DNA of 64,000 nt from Oscheius sp. JU75 (lineage: Eukaryota > Nematoda > Chromadorea > Rhabditida > Rhabditidae): the NCBI GenBank assembly GCA_037178855.1, contig JASJZC010000006.1, positions 2,542,001 through 2,606,000 on the forward strand, given 5' to 3'. The notes under the pieces are model-generated. The model was not told the DNA's origin. It did not search any database and saw only the letters and a program-made list of their open reading frames with translations. Both the position numbers and the translations under genes were made by a program. This document shows positions 1-11,365 of the stretch, one piece after another. How positions within the stretch are numbered: position 1 is the first letter of the stretch; each line of letters opens with the position of its first letter.

Positions 1-342
1 TCTTGCCCCTCGATCGGAGCTCCTGGTTCTACGGAAATCTACCGGAAGCTGAAGTCGAAACCCTATTATCATCTGCTATTACCGGAGACTTTCTAGTTCG
101 AATCACTCACGAAAATCAGTACATTGTTGAGCTGAAAGGAAAGACGAAAGTCCACCATATTCCGGTAAGTCTCTCCCCCGTATTGTCTCGGAAATTCTGC
201 CTTTCAGGTTCCAATAGTCAACGAAAAGGTGGAGATGGGAGGAAGGAGCTTCGCCAATGTCCCATGCATGATTACGTACTATTTATTCAGCAAAGTTCCT
301 ATTGTTTTTGGAGAGCATTTGAAGAGGCCACTGCTAAAATAA
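1..342 (+). CDS. SH2-domain protein, 3' end (partial, cut by window start)
   Basis: Two exons are readable (about 3-164 and 208-342) joined by a 43-nt intron with GTAAGT donor and TTTCAG acceptor. The product has the SH2 pattern: WFYGNLP at the start, the phosphotyrosine-binding GDFLVR strand and YIVEL. After splicing it continues VPIVNEKVEMGGRSF and ends LKRPLLK with a TAA stop. An AATAAA polyadenylation signal lies at about 357. SH2 domains bind phosphotyrosine peptides. In nematode Fer/Fes-like kinases this domain precedes the kinase domain, but here a stop follows the SH2 directly, so it is either a C-terminal SH2 of an adaptor-like protein or a truncated kinase gene. The 5' part is outside the window. 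Confidence 0.75.
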
Positions 343-497
343 AAAGTTGGTAAAAGAATAAATTAATATGAAAAATGGAAGAAAGACAGAGAAACAAATA
401 TAACCCTAGGCGAATATATCCCTTTTGTTATCTTCTTCGTTGTTCAATAACATTTTGGAACATTAAGAGAAACATTGTGGCCATTCTATTAGAGCTT

Positions 498-1720
498 TTA
501 CGGTAGTTTCACAATTTCTTGCAAAAAAAACTTGAGGTTTTCTGGACTACTTTTGACTCTATACTGATGAACGCCTATAAAATTTCCAGTTTTTTTGTTC
601 AAGTAGAAAATTGGCTGTTTGCATGCGAGACATTCGGACAAAAGTTCCCCAAACACTAGTCGGAGATAGTCATGAGCTTGAGCAATCATTGTCTCATCCA
701 ATTTAAAGGACCTTAGAAAGTCCAGCTTCTTTTCCAGAGCCAGATCTTCATTTTGTAATACTGCTACTACCGTTGGCTGGTGTTTTAGGGGAACGTCTTC
801 GAGAAAATCCATTGAGGAAGAATTCTGAAGACAGCTGATGGGAGAAAGACTTAAGTTAGAATTCACAACCTCATGTTTTTGCATTTTTCAATGCTTTACA
901 CTCAGTTGCTCGGTTTTTAAGTATGTGTAATCAATTCGCCGCCAAATTCTACCCTAGAACCGTCTAGCTTATTAAAAATATTTATCGAGAAAAATAGAGA
1001 AAATTCACATAACGCTGGATTTCACTTTCGAGATCGTGACATACCCCTCCTCCAGCCGATCCATAAGTCTTCTTTCAGCCGATGAGATCGTCAGAAAGAA
1101 AGTATCCTTGGCCTCAAATATGACGTTGTCCAGCCTGGGGGGTTTGAATATAAAACATTCAAGGTCTTTTCGTCTAGGAACGTGCCAAGTTATTTTCAAA
1201 CGTTGCAAAAACAATTATCATTATAGAAATGGTACAAAATACAGTCCGCTTCCCGCTGATTTTGCCAAGCCTAATAACACGAGCAAACAGCTTTCCAACA
1301 TAACCTATAAATCCGGATAATATATCGAATGTTTATTTTTCTACAACTGAAATGCTCGCTCCCTGCTCCGATTACTTCTTCTGCTTTTCTTTTTCTTACT
1401 CTTCTTTTAAACGGTATGGGATGATTTCCCACATAATCTGCATCTGATCAAGAACTTGCTGAGTTTCAACAAGGTTTTGATTATTTCCAGTCTTGCGTCC
1501 ATAGTGGAGGAGGGGTTCAAGTTGAAAATTTCATGATTTCGGCTGACTCTGCAGCAAACGCAAAGCTCCTTTCTGGTTCTTGGGGTCCAGTAACGATTTC
1601 AGTTGTATCTGGTGTATTGTCCTCTAAATGCTGTTCAGCCTCAAGAAACCTCTCGACAAGATTGGAAAAGCCTACCGCATCTCGAAGAGACAGTTCAATT
1701 CGTCAAAATTTGTTTTTCGG
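498..1720 (-). CDS. Unidentified multi-exon minus-strand gene
   Basis: Three blocks on the minus strand look coding. About 1700-1530 has SLRDAVGFSNLVERFLEAEQ. About 1214-1040 has WHVPRRKDLECFIF and ISSAERRLMDRLEEG, ending next to a GTATGT donor. About 820-498 starts after a CTTCAG acceptor and reads MDFLEDVPLKHQPTVVAVLQ through LKFFLQEIVKLP to a stop. I do not recognise a domain. The last block is acidic and helical-looking with a CLAC dicysteine. Exon joining and the start are not resolved, and the first block could belong to another gene. Confidence 0.35.
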
Positions 1721-2036
1721 AGTTTCAGTTTGGTTTCAGGCAGACCTTCTATGTTTAGAATAGAGGTAACGGTTTGACGGATCGGCTCGGGATTGTCTTA
1801 ATGGTAGCCTTCCATTGCTAGAAGGTGTAAATAGAGAGCTGTTATTGAATGGACAGTGCTCCTTATCTAACTTTCCTCACCGCGGCAAACAGTGATTTTG
1901 ATTTGTTTTGAGAGGTAGAGAGACAAGAGCAGTCTCTCTCCTACTTTCTTTCTGACATATCTTCCCCAAGCTTTAAAAATGCAAGAATTTCAAATCTTTT
2001 ACAATCGTTCACCATCTTTTGTCTGTCTTCGGGATT

Positions 2037-5000
2037 ATGTCTTCCGAATTAAAAGGGGTAGAACCCGGAGAAAATGATCATGATATCGGTGAGTAATTTC
2101 TCACCGATACATAGCGGCTAGTGCCATGGCCCCTATCTCAAGTGTCTTGTGCATGCCCCGTGTGGAATATGCAGAGATTTATATAGGAACTCTTTACTCT
2201 CTGTCTTAAATGCTTTATCTCCATTGAGAACTTATTAATTCCGCTCAGCTCTAAGTGGTCAATAAGACAAATATCTCTTCTATCTCGCGAACTCTCTTCT
2301 TGTTCGTCTCTTATCAGCAGCCCTCCAACTCTACTCACAACAAAGATTCTCCGCCCTTTCCTTTCGTGTTTCCAGAACTTTTATTTTTCTTTGGTAGGGA
2401 TGCGGCTCAGGATCTATTTCGATTTTAATTGAGGTATGGTGTCCAATGAACAAATTTGTCAGTTGCTCTTTGCTTGTTTTGAGATCAATTTTGTTGTACC
2501 TATTAGCATTTATACTTTGTTCTCTATCCCTGGTTGTCCATTTCAGTAATGACTCCCACAACACCTTCCCAACTCAAAGAGTCATTTTACCTGATTCTCA
2601 TTGGAGAAACAGGTACTGGAAAGACCACCCTGATAAACAGCTTCGCCAACTATTCACAATATGCCACTCTGGACGAGGCCATAGAAAATAGGCCAGTGGT
2701 TCTGGCCGATGTTGGTTTCACATACGGTGCTGCTGTAAGTTGTTCCACATGTTTTACAAGGAGTTGCAGGTTGTAAGAGAAAAGCCTGTTTACTTGAGAG
2801 GCTCGTCTAGAGATGTGAATAAGGAGGTTCTTGATGTATCTGGTGTGACTCATATACAGGTGATGTAGTTCAGCTGTCTCTCTACTCTCTGTCTCTATTA
2901 CCTAGTTTAGTTAAAAATATATGATTCTAGGACAGCTCCGTCTACTCTATCGATTCTAACGACTCGGAGGAGCTGATTTTTTTCGACAACCCCGGTTTTG
3001 GCTCTCAGTCTCTGCTAAAAGAAGAGAAGATTAAGAAGTGGGCCATCTGCAATTTCTGACTAGTAATTTCTAGACCAATTCATGCTATCTGTATTGTTCT
3101 GAAGCCGAATGAGACGCGACTTCATACCGAGCTTCGTACTTTCCTCGAAACTAAAGGAAAACAACTTGTAAAGAATATCGTCTACTGTTTCACCAACACC
3201 CGAGCTCATTCTTTTAAACCAGCTGCCACCCTGACTACTTTGAGAGACCTTCTACTAGACATAGAAGGAACAGTAGGAATGGAATTTCCGACAAAAAAGT
3301 AGGTTGCAGCTCCTGATAAGAAGCTAACTGTCTAGAGAAAACATATTCTGCTTTGAAAATGACTGCTTCCGTTACCTGTGCTACTTAGCCGCCAATCCCG
3401 GAGATCAGAGCCGTCATCACAAAGTTTACGCTAAGGAATGGACCACAAATGTCGAGGAATACAAAAGGTAAGAGACAGCAGAGAGACAGGGGCAAACTCT
3501 GCAAATCCAAGTTTTCAGATTGAGCAGCCATGTCAAAACACTGGCTCCTATTCTACACGAAGAGGTGAAGAAGCCGGACATTGCCATGGTATGTATCAGA
3601 TTTTTGAAAAAAAAGAAGGTTTTTTTTTTCGTAACATTGCGTGAAAAGCGATAGGTCTGAAGGTCAAACAACTATTTTGCTTGATAGCTGCCCCTTTTCA
3701 GGAACCCACCGACTTCCGTCATCTTCTTCCTGACCCTCAACGACCAGTTGTCGATCTCTTGATTAAACAGAAGGAATGGCTTATGCTGAAGAAATTCATC
3801 AGCGCTGAACCTCAAAAAGTCCAACAGGCCTTTGAAATTTTTATGAAAAGCGTGGATAAGGTGGGTCTGCTTAGAAAATAGATTCCAGAAAACGTTTTAA
3901 GAGCGGTGATCATGTCTCGATTCGATATCCAGAGCTACCGTCTGAGGAAACGTTAGCACTACAGTTCCTACAGTTAGAGGTAGGCAATGAGACAGACGAT
4001 GTCACAAAGGAGAGCAAGCTCACTATTTCCGACAATGCTGGTCTTCACATTGCCGTTCGTCAGGGAAATGACAAACTGGTTCAATCGCTGATTGATAAAG
4101 GAGTCGATGTAAATGGCAAAGCGGCTGAGGATAACTTCACTCCTTTGCATATGGCCGTCCTATATGGTCGCATTAACATGGTAAAGCTACTCCTGAAACA
4201 TGGAGCAACCGTCAACAGTTGCGACAATAATCTCGTCACGCCACTGCACCGGACCCTGCTGAAGAATAGCGCGAAGAACAATGCCGATACTGTGATCGGC
4301 AATGCTCCTCTTCACTTTGCAGCCCAAAAAGGTCATGTTAAGATGGTAATGCTACTCCTTCAACATGGAGCTATGGTTGACACTGAAAACAAAGATCTCT
4401 CCACCCCACTACACCGTGCTGCTCTTAATGGACATCATCTGGTCGTGGAAATGCTCATCAAAGCAGGTGCTTCGGTCTCTTCAAAGGATAAAGATGGGTG
4501 GACTCCTTTACATATTGCTGCCGGAAGAAATCACATTAAATGTGCCAGAACTCTGAACAAGTATCACGCGCCGATCGATGCAACCACTGTGTTCGGCAGA
4601 ACTCCTCTCCATTTTGCCGCCCAAAACGGTCGCATTAACATGGTCAAGCTTCTCCTTCAACATGGAGCTACCGTCGACAGTGAAGATAACGAGCACTTTA
4701 CTCCATTGCAACTTGCTGCCCAAGAGGGGCACGATCAAGTAGTGAACATGCTTCTTGGGATCGGAGCATCAGTCTCTTCAAAAGATGAAAATGCGTGGAC
4801 TTCATTACACTTTGCTGCTAGAACTAATCACGTTGAAAGTGCCAGGATCCTGCTCAAGAATCGCGCGCCGATTCTCCTCGTACTCTTACTCCTCTTCATT
4901 TTCATGACTTGTACTCTTCTTCTCTTTGTTGCCCAAAAAGGACATGTTGACATGGTCAAATTTCTTCTCGAGCATGGAGCTATCATCGACGGTGAAGATA

Positions 5001-6769
5001 ACGAACACGCCACTCCACTGCGCTTTGTGGCTCTTCAGGGACATATATTGTTGATGAAACTGCTCATTACAGCAGGAGCTTCGGTCTCTTCAAAGGATAA
5101 AGATGGGTGGACTCCTTTACATGTTGCCGCTATAAATAATCACATTGAAAGCGCCAGAATCCTGCTCAAGCATCGCGCGTCGATCGATGCAGCCACTGTG
5201 TTCGGCAGAACTCCTCTCCATTTTGCTGCCCAAAATGGTCGCATTAACATGGTCAAGCTTCTCCTTCAATATGGAGCTATCATCAACAGTGAAGATAACG
5301 AACATACCACTCCACTGCACTTTGCTGCCCAAGAGGGGCACGATCAAGTAGTGAACATGCTTCTTGGGATCGGAGCATCAGTCTCTTCAAAAGATAAAAA
5401 TGCGTGGACTCCATTACACTTTGCTGTAGCAAACAATCGCATTAAAACTGCCAGGATCCTGCTTAAGCATCGCGCGCAGATCAATGCTGTCACTTTGATC
5501 GGAAGTACTCCTCTTCATTTTGCTGTCCACGACGGTCACGTTGACATGGTCAAACTTCTTATCAAACATGGAGCTATCATGGACAGTAAAGGTGAAGATC
5601 TCTCCACTTCCCTGCACTTTGCTGCTCTTCAGGGACATAGTTTGAGAGCGGAAATGCTCATCAAAGCAGGAGCTCCCGTCTCTTCAAAAGATAAAAATGG
5701 GTGGACTCCTTTACATTATGCTGCTTGGCATAATCACGTTGAAAGTGCCAGAATCCTGCTCAAGCATCGCGCGTCGATCGATGCCGCCACTGTGTTCGGC
5801 AGAACTCCTCTTCATTTTGCTGCCCGAAAAGGTCATGTTGACATGGTTAAGCTTCTCTTTGAACATGGAGCTATCATCGACAGTCGCGACAATCACCTCT
5901 GCACCCCACTTCACCTTGCTGCACAAGAGGGGCACCATCAAGTAGTGAACGTGCTTCATGGGATCGGAGCATCAGTCTCTTCAAAAGATAAAGATGCGTG
6001 GACTCCATTACATTTTGCTGCAGCAAACAATCGCATTGAAAGTGCCAGAATCCTGCTTAAGCATCGCGCGCAGATCAATGCTGTCACTGCGATCGGAAGT
6101 ACTCCTCTCCATTTTGCTGCCCAAAATGGTCGCATTTACATGGTCAGGCTTCTTCTTCAACATGGAGCTATCATCGACAGTCGCGACAATCACCTCTGCA
6201 CCCCACTTCACCTTGCTGCCCAAGAGGGGCACAATCAAGTAGTGAACGTGCTTCTTGGGAGCGGAGCTTCGATCTCTCCAAAGAATAAAGATGGTTGGAC
6301 TCCTTTACACTCTGCTGCTAGAAATAATCACGTTGAAAGTGCCAGGATCCTGCTCAAGAATCGCGCGCCGATAGATGTCGCCGACAAAAATGGAAAGTCT
6401 CCTCTACATTTAGCTTGCTTCAATGGTGCCATCGACTGCATCACCTACCTCCTTGAACGTGGTGCTAATCCGAACACGACAGCCAATGATGATTTAACTG
6501 CACTATATGACGCTACGTTTGCCAACCACGCCGATGTCGTCAAAATCCTCATCCAATATGGAGCCAATGTAAACGCCCGTTGTATCAATTTTCAGTCAGC
6601 ACTGCACGTTGCCAGTGTTAAAGGAAACCTTGACATTGTAACTCTTCTCCTACAAGCTGGTGCCAATCCTAATAGTTCGACCGGGGGGAATAAGACTCCT
6701 CTACAGGTTGCTCGAGCAAAAGGCCACAACGAAGTAGTGGCCATTCTAGTGAAATATGGAGCCCGTTAG
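2037..6769 (+). CDS. P-loop GTPase fused to a long ankyrin-repeat array
   Basis: Predicted exons are 2037-2090, 2547-2734, 2770-2859, 2931-3037, 3074-3298, 3336-3467, 3519-3588, 3702-about 3859, then a large last exon to the TAG at 6767-6769. The N-terminal part is a GTPase: Walker A GETGTGKTTLIN, a DNPGFG box (G3) in exon 4 and CFTNTRAH (a G4-like position) in exon 5. It resembles the AIG1/septin-like P-loop group; a precise family call needs a profile search. From about 4030 the protein is ankyrin repeats of 33 residues (TPLHFAAQNGRINMVKLLL type), about 26 in number, typical of protein-protein binding. The phase at the last intron (about 3860-3890) is not settled. No signal peptide is seen, so a cytosolic scaffold/GTPase is inferred. 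Confidence 0.8.
2287..2431. repeat. Dispersed repeat, copy 1 (inside first intron of the GTPase gene)
   Basis: This stretch of the 456-nt first intron matches 9889-10030 in the same orientation. Shared landmarks are CTCTTATCAGC, AAGATTCTCC, TTTCGTGTTT and a terminal ATTTCGATTTTAATTG. It contains no coding signal and may be part of an old mobile element. Confidence 0.5.
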
Positions 6770-6823
6770 ATGAACAAACATCCTATAACAGTTGTATTGA
6801 GCCTTAAATTAAAGTCATCATTG

Positions 6824-9392
6824 TATATGTTGCAGTTCATATTGAACGGCCGTTTATATTGAACGGAACTAGTTCATATTGAACGGAACTAGTTCATATT
6901 GAACGGAACTAGTTTGTATTGAACGTTCAATTTGAACTAGTTCATATTGAACGGTTTCACTCGATTTTTTTTTAATATTAGCCATTTTCTATCTAGAAAA
7001 TGACTAATATGATGTCAAGACATAAAATAACCCCTTTGAACGTAGAAAAATTTTAGAAATCGAAGCAGCCAAGCGTTTCCCCGTTTTCCCCCTGCAACTG
7101 TGGTTGTGAGTAGTGTTTATTGAGCAAATGACAATCACACAAGGAAAAGAGAAAGAAAGCTACTTGTTTTTACAAGCTGAATTGAATTTATGACAACGGC
7201 TGTTGCATTGAACATTATGGGCCTTACAGGAGCAACTATTAGTGTCACATTTGCCATTGCAATTACAATGCTGGTGTCCTTGACCTCCTGAAATGGAGTC
7301 TCGGCAACTGCAGATCGGAACGACTGCAGTTCGATATCGGGCACGTCTGAAGCAGTAAGGAACGATTCTTGAAGTGGATCTAGTTGATTCCTGGCGTACC
7401 ATTGTGTGAGACGTCCCTTGGACGTACCTAGCCTGAAATAATAACTAAATCCGCCATCATTTCAAGAGTTACCGATAGAATCCATCCTTCTGCTCGAGAA
7501 CAACTGCCATTTGATTTCGAGCTCCTATTTTAGGTCGATCTACGTCGAGGATCGCCACCAATACGCTAACTCCAACATCTACGGTACCAAATCTTTAGAA
7601 AATCTTTTTTATACGCGATGAAATTGAAACTGACTGCGTATTTGATGCTCGAAGCATTTTTTCGGCTTGTCGTTCGAGCGATTGGCTGGCTTCTTCCCTC
7701 TCCTTTTCAATTGCTCTCTGCTGCTCGATCCAAAATTTCTCGGCTTCTTCCTCTTCTTCAACGTACTCGTCTTCAACGTATTCTTCTTTCTCGTCAGCTG
7801 CAGCTTCTTCAATGGATTCGATTTGAAGAAAATCTTCTAGCTTATCGTCGATTGGAACCTCCTGATTATGGGCTATGCTCAGAGTGTCGTTTGTGAGTCT
7901 ATAATCATATCCTGACGGTTTGAAATGTAGGAGAAAAAAGAAAACTAACCAAACATAGCTTTATACGGTGTCCTCCCGATTCCTCGATGATATCTAGTGT
8001 TTTTTACGAACTGAACGTAGTCCAACAGTTTAGCCCAGTGAGGAGTTCGTCGTCGCAGCATCTCAGCAAACATTATGTCCTCCACATCACGGTTGCATCG
8101 TTCGACGGAGCCTTGGGATTGGCTGTGGCGGGGTTTTCCGTGTATGATCCTGCATCCTGGCCACAAGGCGATGAGTGATTCCAGGGTGCTATTTGCAAAT
8201 TCCCGCCCATTATCCGTTTGCAGCATTTCAGGGGGTCCTAATTATAATATTTTTAGTAAAATAGAAAAAATCCTCACCGAAAAGAGCGAAGATTGTGCTG
8301 ACCTGTGCAGCTACTTCAGAAGCCGTTTTTGTCTTTAGCGCTCTCAGTATGACGTATTTGGTATGATGGTCTTGGTAAACGGCGATGAATTTCCATTCTC
8401 CGTCTGGCTTCGACTGCATGTCTATGAGGTCGAGCTAAATACGATGAATTTGTTATTTGTAATGAAAAAATACTCGCCTAGCAACGCTGATTTCTTCGGC
8501 TGCTCAGCAAAGGCTTGACAACGATTCCTTTCCTCGATTTTCCTTTTTTTAAGGGGGCAAATAGAACAGCAGGAGATGAATTCGGTTACGAGCTTCCTGA
8601 ATTATTCCAGTTTGTGAGTGATAGGAAAGCTAACTGTGTTATTCCATAGAACCCTTTCACTTTCGGCCACATCAGATCGCGCCCACAGCATCCACCAGTC
8701 AAATGGGCGACATAGAGAAGTTCGAAAGCTCGTGTCGGCGTCAACACGATCTGTCCATTGTGTAGAAGTTCCGTTTTTCCATTTATGATGCTAGTCTCGA
8801 ACCTAGAAAAAGCTGCAGATTACAAAAATGACTAACCTTGTAGCGTAGTTTCTCCTGACCTGATCGTTAAGGAATTTCTCCCCTTCTTGACGTTGCTGAA
8901 CGGCTCCAAGAATCTTCTCGTAATTTTCAACGGGTTTGATTTGAGTATCTTTCCTCTGGCTTATATAGTCTTCCAGTTCAGCGATAAATCGTCTCTTATG
9001 CTCGAGTTTCAGCTGCTCTTGAGGCGTAATTTGTGAGCCCATCGCTGAAACATGGCTATTTATACTGTCAAATTTTTATGGAGAGAAAATAACAAAGAAA
9101 GGATAAAAATTGTGTACACAGGGAAAAACGGGGAAATGTGAGAAAAAAAACACTAACAAAACGCGCGCTCGCTTGGCTGCTTCGATTTCTAAAATTTTTC
9201 TACGTTCAAAGGGGTTATTTCATGTCTTGACATCATATTAGTCATTTTCTAGATAGAAAATGGCTAATATTAAAAAAAAATCGAGTGAAACCGTTCAATA
9301 TGAACTAGTTCAAATTGAACGTTCAATACAAACTAGTTCCGTTCAATATGAACTAGTTTATATTGAACGTTCAATATGAACTGCAACATATA
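6824..9392. mobile_element. Ginger-like DNA transposon, complete, with TIRs and TATA target duplication
   Basis: The element runs 6828-9388. It starts TGTTGCAGTTCATATTG and ends with the reverse complement, CTGCAACA. Both sides are flanked by TATA (6824-6827 and 9389-9392), a 4-bp target duplication. The terminal inverted repeats are long (6828-7075 and 9170-9388) and nearly identical; the left arm has extra copies of a 20-bp subrepeat of the form GGAACTAGTTCATATTGAAC. TG..CA ends, a 4-bp duplication and a retroviral-type integrase gene on the minus strand match the Ginger group of cut-and-paste transposons. It sits about 60 bp past the stop of the GTPase-ankyrin gene, in its likely 3' UTR. 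Confidence 0.85.
7163..9042 (-). CDS. KRBA2/Ginger-type integrase-transposase of the 6.8-9.4 kb element
   Basis: Minus-strand gene with short introns, starting ATG at 9042 (MGSQITPQEQ). Next come a likely HHCC zinc region (HLTGG about 8700, CCSIC about 8560) and the rve/DDE core from about 8420. The core reads LIDMQSKPDGEWKF (first D), then after an intron LQTDNGREFANS (second D) and SQGSVERCNRD (E). An acidic coiled-coil region follows (about 7890-7610), then a Cys-rich tail HCNCNGKCDTNSCSCK near 7180-7260, as in KRBA2-like proteins. It should bind the element ends and catalyse excision and insertion. Compared with the second copy at 33.7 kb, one G is missing at about 7301-7304, which shifts the frame just before the Cys-rich tail, so this copy is probably inactive or has an altered C-terminus. 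Confidence 0.8.
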
Positions 9393-10580
9393 TATCTTAC
9401 TTGTTTTATCCATGCTTTTCTAATCTCGACTTTATTCTGTCTCTTTATTGCTCTATCTCTCTGATAACCATTCTTTCAACTTCTAATCAAACTCCGGTAT
9501 CAAGTTACTCCCGTCTAGGGAAGGAGACTGTGCGACTTTTGTGCAAATTCCTCAAATGAACACGAATGGACAAGAGATACTGGGGAGCGACAAGTACTTT
9601 CTGTCGTGTGTCTTGGCTGACAGATCTCTTCAACAATGCCCATAAGGCCCCAGTGCTATGAGAGTAATATGAGTCAGGGGAACCGCGACGACACGTAAGA
9701 TTCTACCGTTTATTGATTTCTATCCCTGTTCCAGCATTTGCTCCGGTCTGAAGAACATTTCGGCTCGATTCGAAAGAGACTGGTTTGGCCTTCTACGATG
9801 CTGCCAAGAAGTTCGGAGATTTGGCTAAGAATGAAGCAGAGCAATGGGTTGTGAACCAAGACAAATAAACGTTTGCCTTCTCTCTATCTAGCTCTCCCCT
9901 TGTCCGTAACTTCTCTTATCAGCCGCTCCCCTATTTACAACCAAGATTCTCCACTTATTCATTTCGTGTTTTCAGAACATTGGGTCTTCTTTGGTTAGGA
10001 TATGGCTAACGTTTATTTCGATTTTAATTGTATGCATTCCTGAGACACCAGCCGGCTCCGCCGTCTGTCGACAGCGCAATACATGTGCGGTCGGGGCGAG
10101 GCGAAATTTTTCAGCGCTGAATTTGGGGCGAGGCGAGAGAGGCAATTCGGGCGAGACGATGCGAAACAAGCTTTTATTATTCTAGAAGCCCTGTACCAAG
10201 AGTATTATCGACTATATTTCAATAATATCACGTGTAAACAACGTATATTTCATCATGCATACTTACATAGATCCGTCGATTTTTCAGTCTGTCAACTTAT
10301 TGAACATTCCAAGTAGAGCCCAAACTTTCAAACAACAGCTGTTGGTCTTATTGAAGTATTAGATGTCTGCAGTCGTTTTTGATGAGCAGTGATAGTTGTT
10401 GCCCCTGCAAGCACTCGGAAAAATGGTTTCAATTACTACACCCATTGTCGGATTCCTGACCTTCTCCCTTCGACTTTTACTCGCCCGCCTCTCCCTATGT
10501 TTCCCTCCAATATGACATAAAAAACGTTCTCTCAAAAAACATCCAACGAAAATTGACCATCATTTTTCTCAATACTCGGC
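9393..10580. other. Intergenic stretch with repeat copy 2 and a possible orphan exon
   Basis: No complete gene is seen. A short coding-like run on the plus strand at about 9783-9868 reads AFYDAAKKFGDLAKNEAEQW and ends in TAA; it could be a last exon of a lost gene. 9889-10030 is the second copy of the repeat at 2287-2431. About 10085-10165 is a GC-rich block (GGGGCGAGGCGA repeated) with a TTTTTCAGCGC motif like one at about 58593. Confidence 0.35.
9889..10030. repeat. Dispersed repeat, copy 2
   Basis: Direct-orientation match to 2287-2431, in the first intron of the GTPase-ankyrin gene. It ends at the same ATTTCGATTTTAATTG boundary, which suggests a defined repeat unit rather than chance similarity. 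Confidence 0.5.
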
Positions 10581-10582
10581 AT

Positions 10583-11165
10583 CTAGAGGAACCCAGAGGC
10601 GTTGTGATGGTCCATCTCGTCCGTCTCCTCAGCCTCGGCCAGATTACTCCCGAACTCGGATACCCTGGAAATTTTGAAGGTTATTACGGAAAAATGGCAT
10701 GTTTCTGGCAAAACCATGGTACTTACCCCTCCCCCACTCGAGGGCTTTCCATTAGTAGCGCGCGCCTCCCTCACCTTCCCATACCCATTCCCTTTGAGGC
10801 CAAAAAGCGATTGTTCATTCTTGTGTTCTGCAAAATTGAAGCCCATGTCTAAATTTACAACTTCGCAGGACATCGTCTGTGAACGTGTGTCGTAACCGTA
10901 CCATCTCCCGCCGGTGTATCTCTCCGAGAGCTGATTCTAGTCAATTGATTCCTACCCTTATTCTCATCCTAGGATATAGGTTTCGCCAAAAAAAAAACTG
11001 ACAAAATTCTTCGATTTTCACTCACCGTTCAGTTTGGTCAAAGAGCTGATAGTGGACCTCGTATTTTTGCAGCGCTTCTTGTTTAGGAAGACCATCAAAT
11101 TGAATCTGGAACTTTTCCTCCCACTTCAACCTGTCCGCAAGGTAGCACAAAGTAGTGCACACTAA
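10583..11165 (-). CDS. Unidentified minus-strand gene (3' exons)
   Basis: Coding-like exons on the minus strand. About 11125-11026 has WEEKFQIQFDGLPKQEALQ and LFDQTER followed by a GTGAGT donor. About 10873-10770 has VVNLDMGFNFAEHKNEQSLF ending at GTGAGG. About 10670-10583 begins after TTTCCAG and ends DEMDHHNASGFL with a stop. I recognise no family. The start and the linkage between exons are uncertain. It lies just 3' of the gene at 11366-14283 on the same strand, but that gene has its own stop, so I treat them as separate. Confidence 0.35.
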
Positions 11166-11365
11166 TGGGCAATATGGGCTTTAGACAGACACAGAGACAG
11201 ACAGACAGAGACGCAAAGACAATTTAATATAGAGATATCCAGCCGTGAAAATAACATAATTTCAAATAGAAATAATTAAAAGGTACGAAGGTATTTCAAG
11301 CAACAGATAAGTTCTAATAATAGCCAAAGTTTTTATTTACCCTGTTATTGAAACTCAAAAAAGCT

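Noticed and set aside
4365..6242. Several ORFs of 60-94 residues on both strands inside the ankyrin exon
   Set aside because: They repeat with the 99-bp repeat period and are frame shadows of the ankyrin coding sequence.
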